10,149 nt of DNA from Candidatus Hermodarchaeota archaeon. Lineage in GTDB: Archaea > Asgardarchaeota > Hermodarchaeia > Hermodarchaeales > Hermodarchaeaceae. A model generated the notes under the pieces. It was not told the DNA's origin. It made no database searches and was given only the letters and a program-made list of their open reading frames with translations. Each line of letters opens with the position of its first letter. Within the stretch, counting starts at the first letter, position 1. The position numbers and the translations under genes were made by a program. The stretch spans positions 1 to 10,149 of the forward strand of contig JAEOTD010000113.1 of the NCBI GenBank assembly GCA_016839995.1, written 5' to 3'. Of this stretch, positions 5,910-10,149 are shown piece after piece.

Positions 5910-7115
5910 TTATCCATAAATGTCTGTCGCGTCGCCTCTATCCCCAAGAGTACCCAAGACTTTGGTGATAGCTTTATCGAAGTCTTCCTTACAGACTACA
6001 TCTCGCAGTTCGCGGATTGCAAACATACCCGCTTCTGTGCAGATGGCCTTCAAATCAGCTCCTGAAGATCCATTCGTTTTTGATGCAAGAATGCTGATAT
6101 CAACATCAGTTTGAATGTTCATATTTCGCATGTGAATTTTAAGAATTTGCACACGTGCTTCTTTGTCAGGAAACGGAAACTCGATTATTCTATCAAATCG
6201 TCCAGGTCGTGTAAGAGCACTATCAAGAATGTCAGGGCGATTGGTTGCTGCAAGAATCCGGACATCACCTCGGGGATCAAACCCATCAAGCATGCTGAGC
6301 AATTGCATGAGTGTCCTTTGAACCTCTCGATCTCCACTTGTGGCAATGTCAAGACGCCGACTAGCAACAGCGTCTAACTCATCAATAAAGACAATGCTTG
6401 GCGCTCTTTTACGAGCCATGTAGAATATTTCGCGAACTATTCTTGCACCTTCACCAATGAATTTTTGGACGAGTTCAGAGCCAATCACACGGATGAAGGT
6501 GGCTTTTGTTTCATGCGCAACAGCTCTAGCTAATAGTGTCTTTCCTGTTCCTGGTGGGCCACACAATAGAACACCCTTTGGTGGCTCGATACCCACTTTT
6601 TCGAATAATTCAGGATGAAGTAGTGGAAGTTCGACTGTCTCACGAATTTCAGCAATCTGTTCCTCTAAACCACCAATATCTTCGTAGGTAACGTCTGGAC
6701 TTTCTTCAACGTTCATAGCTTGAACAAAGGGATCAATAGAAATGGGTAAGATGTCAACGACCGCAAGGGTTCTTTGATTTAATGCCACTTTTGCTCCCGA
6801 TTCAAGTTGGCTTCCGATTAACGACTCGGGGTAATTTACAACAAATTGGGGACCTGTGCTACTTTTGACAATCACTCTTCCATCATCAAGAACATCAATT
6901 ACAGTGGCAGAGACTAATGGAGGTTGGCGTAATTTGTTGAGTTCTGCTTGAAGAATCCGGACTTCATTTTCGAGCCGAGTGCGTTCCGCCGTTATTTGAT
7001 CTCGTTCAGCCTCAAGTTCTCGAACACGTTGTTCTAAGAGTACGGTACGCTCAGCAAGACTCATGTAATCGTCAGTTGAAACAGTCTTCTTGCGGAGATC
7101 TGTGGAATCAGTCAT
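5910..7115 (-). CDS. pan: Proteasome-activating nucleotidase (PAN), AAA+ unfoldase
   Basis: This 401-aa ATPase unfolds substrates and feeds them to the 20S proteasome. An N-terminal coiled coil (about 20-64) is followed by an OB domain (about 66-125). The AAA+ module has Walker A G-P-P-G-T-G-K-T (186-193), the pore loop K-F-I-G (218-221, Phe as the aromatic), Walker B I-V-F-I-D-E-L-D (241-248), sensor N292 in A-A-T-N, and arginine-finger R-P-G-R-F-D-R (303-309). The C-terminus ends I-Y-G, a valid HbYX (hydrophobic-Tyr-any) motif that docks into the proteasome alpha ring and opens its gate. The ATG at 7115 has gagag upstream. It is the first gene of a pan-PUA-nac operon, divergent from mbf1. 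Length and motifs are normal. Cdc48-type ATPases are excluded by the single AAA module. Confidence 0.96.
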   Translation of the reverse strand: MTDSTDLRKKTVSTDDYMSLAERTVLLEQRVRELEAERDQITAERTRLENEVRILQAELNKLRQPPLVSATVIDVLDDGRVIVKSSTGPQFVVNYPESLIGSQLESGAKVALNQRTLAVVDILPISIDPFVQAMNVEESPDVTYEDIGGLEEQIAEIRETVELPLLHPELFEKVGIEPPKGVLLCGPPGTGKTLLARAVAHETKATFIRVIGSELVQKFIGEGARIVREIFYMARKRAPSIVFIDELDAVASRRLDIATSGDREVQRTLMQLLSMLDGFDPRGDVRILAATNRPDILDSALTRPGRFDRIIEFPFPDKEARVQILKIHMRNMNIQTDVDISILASKTNGSSGADLKAICTEAGMFAIRELRDVVCKEDFDKAITKVLGTLGDRGDATDIYG

Positions 7116-7256
7116 TGCAAGCTCTCTGAGTCAAACGTGCTAAAAGCTTTTTTTATTCCTCCATCGGTAGTAGTAGACCTCTTAAGATATTGTTAGAACG
7201 AAAACAACCTTTTAGATATTGGCGGGTAAAGAATAGAATGGAGGCGATTCGGTAAA
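7116..7256. promoter_or_regulatory. Divergent promoter region of pan and mbf1
   Basis: A 141-bp gap between divergent genes. For pan, an A-rich TATA-like block read on the minus strand (aataaaaaaag, about 7144-7155) lies roughly 30-40 nt before the ATG, implying a short leader. For mbf1, tttagatatt (7211-7220) is a possible box 37-46 nt before the TTG. A GGAGG-like motif at 7240-7244 precedes the mbf1 start by 12 nt. Assigned by eye. Confidence 0.45.
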
Positions 7257-7781
7257 TTGCCAACCTGTGAAATTTGTGGTCGTGAATGTCATTCAACCAG
7301 AGAGATTGCTCTGGAAGGTGCGCATCTCCATGCGTGTAGTCGGTGTGCAGAACTAGGAAAACCAGTACATCGCGGTAAAAAATCAGGAAATCAATCCTCA
7401 TCTCCACGTAGAAGCCTCCCTTTTGCACCACCTCGTGCTCCTTCATCAACTCGCCCCACAGGTGTTAAGTCTCGGCCCCAGCGCCGTGAATTAGTGCCAG
7501 TTGAAGATTTTACAAAACTAATTCGTCAAGCTCGCGAACAGAAAGGTTGGGCACAAAAAGATGTAGCCAACCAGCTTCATGAACGCGCATCAGTAATCAC
7601 GAAAGTCGAAAGTGGCAAAATGCCGCCTACAATACGTTTAGTTAGGAAACTTGAGCGTTTATTTAAGTTAACCCTTCTTGAGGAATCAGAGTCAGTTGAT
7701 CTTTCACCTGTGTCTTCACAGAGTTCAACAACACTTGGAGATGTCGTACAGATAAAACGGAAGAAATCTTCTTCCAAATAG
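7257..7781 (+). CDS. mbf1: Multiprotein bridging factor 1 homologue (aMBF1)
   Basis: The 174-aa protein has the two-domain plan of archaeal MBF1. An N-terminal zinc ribbon uses C4 and C7 (C-E-I-C) and C27 and C30 (C-S-R-C). A Ser/Pro/Arg-rich linker covers about 40-80. A Cro/C1-type helix-turn-helix spans about 83-140 (F-T-K-L-I-R-Q-A-R-E-Q-K-G-W-A-Q-K-D-V-A, then K-V-E-S-G-K-M-P-P-T). Archaeal MBF1 has been linked to the ribosome/translation as well as to transcription; in eukaryotes it bridges TBP and activators. The C-terminus adds a Ser-rich segment ending K-R-K-K-S-S-S-K. The start is TTG at 7257, placing the zinc ribbon right at the N-terminus as in the family. It is followed by trm56 44 nt downstream, likely in one transcript. 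Confidence 0.93.
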   Translation: MPTCEICGRECHSTREIALEGAHLHACSRCAELGKPVHRGKKSGNQSSSPRRSLPFAPPRAPSSTRPTGVKSRPQRRELVPVEDFTKLIRQAREQKGWAQKDVANQLHERASVITKVESGKMPPTIRLVRKLERLFKLTLLEESESVDLSPVSSQSSTTLGDVVQIKRKKSSSK

Positions 7782-7825
7782 AACTCATCTCACTAACCAT
7801 TGAATTAGATGGATAGGATACTCAA

Positions 7826-8374
7826 ATGACCCCAGCAGAGAGGCAAATCATTGTATTGAAGCTGGATCATCGTCCTGAACGCGATAAACGTCTAACAACA
7901 CACGTAGGATTAACAGCTCGGGCATTTGGTGCCTCAGGATTTTGGACGTCGGGATTGAAGGATCTCAACATTTCAGAGACAATTCATCAAGTATCTGACC
8001 AGTGGGGCAACCAAGGTTTCGAAGTTTTGACTGGTATTAATTGGAGATCATCTATTCGTAAATGGAAGGAAGAAAAAGGAGAGGTGATTCACCTGACCAT
8101 GTATGGTCTCCATGTAGACAATGTAATTCCCCAAATTCGCTCCTCACCACGACCGAAACTAATCGTTGTTGGAGGTCCTAAAGTTCCTTTTGAAGTATTC
8201 AAATTAGCTGATTTCAATGTTGCAATTGGTCATCAACCACACAGCGAGGTTGCAGCACTTTCGATTTTCTTAGATCGCTTACTTGAAGGACAAGGCCTTC
8301 ACCTAAAATTCCCTGACACCACTTTTGAAATCGAACCAACACCTCATGGTAAACGTGTTAAAGAATCCAAGTGA
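7826..8374 (+). CDS. trm56: tRNA (cytidine-56-2'-O)-methyltransferase Trm56
   Basis: This 182-aa SPOUT-class enzyme methylates the 2'-OH of C56 in the T-loop of tRNAs, an archaea-specific modification that stabilises the D-loop/T-loop contact. The N-terminal L-D-H-R-P-E-R-D-K-R-L-T-T-H-V (13-27) is the family signature. Further motifs are V-I-H-L-T-M-Y-G (87-94), V-V-G-G-P-K-V-P (114-121) and the knot region A-D-F-N-V-A-I-G-H-Q-P-H-S-E-V-A-A-L (128-145), which binds SAM. Length fits. The ATG at 7826 begins immediately before the conserved domain. It lies between mbf1 and tfe in the same orientation, a grouping of transcription and tRNA genes often seen in archaea. Both tRNAs in this window carry C56 in a TTCRA T-loop. 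Confidence 0.94.
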   Translation: MTPAERQIIVLKLDHRPERDKRLTTHVGLTARAFGASGFWTSGLKDLNISETIHQVSDQWGNQGFEVLTGINWRSSIRKWKEEKGEVIHLTMYGLHVDNVIPQIRSSPRPKLIVVGGPKVPFEVFKLADFNVAIGHQPHSEVAALSIFLDRLLEGQGLHLKFPDTTFEIEPTPHGKRVKESK

Positions 8375-8403
8375 AATTTGCCCGATTCAAATCTTGAATT
8401 ATC

Positions 8404-8416
8404 TTTGTTAAACAAA
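8404..8416. promoter_or_regulatory. 13-bp palindrome upstream of tfe
   Basis: TTTGTT-A-AACAAA is a perfect 6-bp inverted repeat around a single A. It ends 30 nt before the ATG at 8446, where a TATA box of a short-leader transcript would sit, and it contains TTAAA. It could be a promoter element, an operator, or chance in AT-rich DNA. Confidence 0.35.
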
Positions 8417-8445
8417 AAGGTCTTTATTCGATGTAAGAGTAGTTT

Positions 8446-8967
8446 ATGTGTAAATCTATGTCCGGACGTGAGATGCTAATTAAGCAGGTTGTAATTGAAT
8501 TCGCCGGCGAAGACGCATTTGAAGTAGTTTCGCGTTTGAAAGAGGATGAAGAAACGACTGATGAGGAAATTGCTAACGAGACAGGCATGCGCCTCAACGC
8601 CGTTCGGAAAATTCTCTACAAGCTCTATGATCTTCATTTAGCCTCATATCGCCGTACTCGCGATAAGCAAACCGGATGGTTTGTCTACTATTGGATATTA
8701 GAACCTGAACGCATTCATGGTCTGCTCCAAGATAAAAAAACCAAAGTACTCGAAAAGTTGAAACAGCGAGTGCTCTATGAAACGGAGAATACATTTTATC
8801 ATTGCAACAATAATGGCTGTCCTCGTCACACATTCGAAGAAGCCATGACAAACGCTTTCAAATGCCCAGTATGCAATGGTCAGCTTGTTCATGTGGACAA
8901 CCTGCAAATTATTACATTACTGAAAAAACAGATCGAAGTCCTTGAACAAGAAATCAAACACAACTAG
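8446..8967 (+). CDS. tfe: Transcription factor E (TFE alpha)
   Basis: The 173-aa protein is the archaeal homologue of the N-terminal half of TFIIE-alpha and helps RNA polymerase open promoters with TBP and TFB. A winged helix fills about residues 8-95 (D-E-E-I-A-N-E-T-G-M-R-L-N-A-V-R-K-I-L-Y-K-L, then a Y/R-rich wing with W-F-V-Y-Y-W). A zinc ribbon follows with C120, C125, C140 and C143. The first pair is spaced C-x4-C, longer than the more usual C-x2-C; the second is C-P-V-C. A C-terminal coiled coil (about 153-172) ends the protein. The ATG at 8446 is used here; the in-frame ATG at 8458 would remove only four residues and is equally possible. It follows trm56 by 71 nt and may have its own promoter. 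Confidence 0.93.
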   Translation: MCKSMSGREMLIKQVVIEFAGEDAFEVVSRLKEDEETTDEEIANETGMRLNAVRKILYKLYDLHLASYRRTRDKQTGWFVYYWILEPERIHGLLQDKKTKVLEKLKQRVLYETENTFYHCNNNGCPRHTFEEAMTNAFKCPVCNGQLVHVDNLQIITLLKKQIEVLEQEIKHN

Positions 8968-9035
8968 GTCTTTCACCGCTATTTTTGTCTTCAAGAAGGA
9001 TTTTTAGGGAGGCATTGAACATCTCTCGACAAGTT

Positions 9036-9143
9036 GGGCCGATGGTCTAGTTATCCACGAGAATATGTTCTCTTGGACTAGAAGGCTATGATATCGCGCT
9101 TACACCGCGATGGTCGGGGGTTCGAGTCCCTCTCGGCCCACCA
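9036..9143 (+). tRNA. tRNA-Val(UAC) with a 31-nt D-loop intron, CCA encoded
   Basis: Acceptor GGGCCGA (9036-9042) pairs with TCGGCCC (9133-9139), followed by discriminator A and encoded CCA (9141-9143). Anticodon stem TCGCG/CGCGA (9094-9098/9106-9110) closes a 7-nt loop with anticodon TAC at 9101-9103, reading valine codons. Variable loop is TGGTC; T arm is GGGGG-TTCGAGT-CCCTC with one G.U pair. The D arm is too long as encoded. Removing 9053-9083 leaves D-stem GTCT...TGAT and loop A14-G15-U16-U17-G18-G19-C20-U20a-A21, a canonical D-loop. The mature tRNA would be 77 nt including CCA. The 5' side has tttttaggg near 9001-9009 as a possible promoter box about 30 nt upstream. Confidence 0.95.
9053..9083 (+). 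other. 31-nt BHB intron in tRNA-Val, between positions 17 and 18
   Basis: A full hBHBh' structure can be drawn. The outer helix is AUGGU/GCUAU (9042-9046/9085-9089). The central 4-bp helix is CUAG/CUAG (9047-9050/9078-9081). The 3-nt bulges are UUA (9051-9053) and AAG (9082-9084). The inner helix is UCCA/UGGA (9054-9057/9074-9077), continued past one C.U mismatch by GAGAA/UUCUC, with loop UAUG. Cutting each bulge after its second base excises exactly 31 nt and restores the D-loop. The duplicated CTAG at both ends is explained by the self-complementary central helix. Confidence 0.9.
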
Positions 9144-9208
9144 CAGAACCTTTGATATTCTGACCACTTAGAAGCTGAGAATACGCCTTTGTTCGGAGCG
9201 TAGAACTT

Positions 9209-9616
9209 ATGAAAAAATGGTTTGCCCGCTTTGTACTTTTTTCAGGATTGTATGATATCGTACTCGCTGTTGTGTTTCTTTTTGCATCACCACTTGTTTC
9301 ACTTCTTCTCAATTATCCAATTTCAATTCTTTCAGGAGCCCTTCTTCAAATCATTGGAGCCTTTTTGTTGGCTTTTGGTATCGCCTTAATTGCTGCATCA
9401 AGAACTCTCGATCAATACCTAATTATTCCCATTGCAAACATCCCAGGACGGCTTATTGCATTCATCGTTTTAGCATACTATGTTCTACTTGGATTACCTC
9501 CTGCCCTTCTTCTCTTGGCAATCGTAGATGGACTAATAGGAATTGTGTTCATACTCTTCATCCTTGCCATCCCTGACTACAATTTCCGTTCTGCCTTCAA
9601 GACTTCCTCAACATAA
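9209..9616 (+). CDS. Hydrophobic membrane protein with four predicted TM segments
   Basis: I do not recognise this 135-aa protein. Hydrophobic stretches lie at about 8-33, 40-62, 80-97 and 98-120. A short positively charged N-terminus (M-K-K-W-F-A-R) suggests a cytoplasmic start. Polar loops are A-S-R-T-L-D-Q-Y (63-70) and the C-terminal tail P-D-Y-N-F-R-S-A-F-K-T. A Gly/Asp pattern (G-L-Y-D in TM1 and V-D-G-L-I-G in TM4) hints at an internal two-fold repeat of two-helix units, but this is only suggestive. No signal-peptidase site or catalytic motif is visible. It lies between the two tRNA genes, 65 nt after tRNA-Val. The ATG at 9209 is the first in frame after the tRNA. Confidence 0.75.
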   Translation: MKKWFARFVLFSGLYDIVLAVVFLFASPLVSLLLNYPISILSGALLQIIGAFLLAFGIALIAASRTLDQYLIIPIANIPGRLIAFIVLAYYVLLGLPPALLLLAIVDGLIGIVFILFILAIPDYNFRSAFKTSST

Positions 9617-9620
9617 CTTT

Positions 9621-9628
9621 CTTAAATA
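9621..9628 (+). promoter_or_regulatory. Candidate TATA box for tRNA-Ser
   Basis: CTTAAATA lies 29-36 nt upstream of the first base of tRNA-Ser (9657), close to the spacing expected for an archaeal box A of a tRNA gene with a very short 5' leader. Assigned by eye. Confidence 0.5.
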
Positions 9629-9656
9629 AGGCGACTTCTACAAGCATACAATCCGT

Positions 9657-9742
9657 GCCGAGGTATCCTAGCCTGGTAGGGAGCAGGCCTGCTAAGTCTG
9701 TGTCCATTGGACTCACGAGTTCAAATCTCGTCCTCGGCGCCA
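9657..9742 (+). tRNA. tRNA-Ser(GCU), CCA encoded, no intron
   Basis: Acceptor GCCGAGG (9657-9663) pairs with CCTCGGC (9732-9738), then discriminator G and encoded CCA (9740-9742). D stem is TCCT/GGGA. Anticodon stem CAGGC/GTCTG (one G.U pair) closes loop CTGCTAA with anticodon GCT at 9691-9693, reading AGC/AGU. A long variable arm (GTCC-ATT-GGAC plus flanks) is the serine class II hallmark. T arm is ACGAG-TTCAAAT-CTCGT. G73 is the usual serine discriminator. The D- and anticodon-loop lengths are normal, so no intron is needed here, unlike the valine tRNA upstream. Confidence 0.97.
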
Positions 9743-9784
9743 TTCTCACTAAAAATCCAGTTACATAACTCCGAGTTGTTCTCT

Positions 9785-10149
9785 ATGCCCTTTACTCCGT
9801 TTCATATGGGCCCTAGTCTACTAATTGGGCTAATCTTCTTTCCCTATTTGTATATCCCCAGTATTCTACTTGGAAGCATAATCGTTGACTTAGAGCCACT
9901 AACCTTTCTGATTCTTGATTTACCGGTCTTGCATTTGTTCTTTCATACCTTCCTAGGAGCCACAATAATGGCGATTCTAGGATCAGTAGTGTTGTTCCTC
10001 CTCCGAGGAGTATTTGAAAAGATCATGACATTTTTCTTATTACCTCAAACGGCTTCGCCAATAAAAATCACTGTTGTCACAATCATTGGTGCATATACTC
10101 ACATCATATTGGATGGCTGTCTGTATCCAGAGATGCAACCATTCTGGCC
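9785..10149 (+). CDS. PF04307/YdjM-like membrane-associated putative metal-dependent hydrolase, 3'-truncated by the window
   Basis: The frame opens at ATG 9785 and remains open to the window edge (121 codons seen). The N-terminus M-P-F-T-P-F-H-M-G-P is typical of the YdjM/DUF457-like family of multi-pass membrane proteins with conserved His and Asp residues thought to bind metal. Further family-like sites are S-I-I-V-D-L-E-P (about 31-38), L-H-L-F-F-H-T-F-L-G (about 49-58) and, near the edge, Y-T-H-I-I-L-D-G followed by Y-P-E-M-Q-P-F-W-P. Hydrophobic helices lie at about 11-32, 37-48, 55-75 and 93-106. It starts 42 nt after tRNA-Ser. Activity for this family is poorly established; the assignment is from motif resemblance. 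Confidence 0.75.
   Translation, partial: MPFTPFHMGPSLLIGLIFFPYLYIPSILLGSIIVDLEPLTFLILDLPVLHLFFHTFLGATIMAILGSVVLFLLRGVFEKIMTFFLLPQTASPIKITVVTIIGAYTHIILDGCLYPEMQPFW

Noticed and set aside
5808..6114. Plus-strand ORFs over the pan/PUA junction
   Set aside because: They are antisense to the C-terminus of PAN and the PUA N-terminal extension, both of which carry family motifs.
9036..9143. tRNA-Val as a pseudogene because of the long D arm
   Set aside because: All other arms are perfect, CCA is encoded, and removing a BHB intron restores a canonical D-loop.
1..10149. CRISPR array or other regular direct repeats
   Set aside because: No regularly spaced repeat is visible on either strand.

Overview
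The window is archaeal. It carries an archaeal DnaG primase, a proteasome-activating nucleotidase (PAN), a V/A-type ATP synthase subunit D, archaeal NAC, MBF1, transcription factor E (TFE), the tRNA C56 2'-O-methyltransferase Trm56, and a Tyw2/Taw2-type wyosine enzyme. Base composition is moderately AT-rich. GTG and TTG starts are frequent (tyrS, the 3-TM protein, atpD, nac, mbf1). Both tRNA genes encode their 3' CCA. A D-loop tRNA intron and an apparent intron in a protein gene are easier to place in a TACK- or Asgard-like lineage than in a classical methanogen or halophile, but that placement is an inference; I cannot name the genus.

Layout. 1-501 (+): 3' part of a Tyw2-like gene, converging 6 nt from tyrS (508-1614, -). 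1615-1743 is a divergent promoter region. 1744-2163 (+) is a small Toprim protein (UPF0292 type), followed by dnaG (2301-3609, +). dnaG is interrupted by a 28-nt hairpin insertion that fits a bulge-helix-bulge (BHB) intron. 3610-4002 holds a decayed IS200/IS605-like remnant and inverted repeats. 4003-4956 (+) is a 3-TM small membrane protein followed by atpD. These converge, with a 1-nt gap, on a minus-strand operon pan - PUA protein - nac (7115 down to 4958). Divergent from pan run mbf1, trm56 and tfe (7257-8967, +). The right end holds an intron-containing tRNA-Val(UAC), a 4-TM membrane protein, tRNA-Ser(GCU), and the start of a PF04307/YdjM-like membrane protein cut by the window edge.

The genes are mostly information processing and protein quality control: tRNA modification and charging (Tyw2, TyrRS, Trm56, two tRNAs), replication or RNA decay (DnaG, Toprim protein), transcription (MBF1, TFE), nascent-chain handling and degradation (NAC, PUA protein, PAN), and energy (AtpD).

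The main novelty is RNA splicing. dnaG and tRNA-Val both contain a very short insertion (28 and 31 nt) that can be drawn with the same BHB geometry: a 4-bp central helix and two 3-nt bulges cut after the second base. Excising the dnaG insertion restores the reading frame and the conserved G-L-L-G-E-D-L-D-L motif. Excising the tRNA insertion restores a canonical D-loop. A second oddity is the PUA gene: its family-like N-terminus is encoded directly after the pan stop but has no in-frame ATG, GTG or TTG, which suggests a frameshift, sequencing error or unusual initiation.
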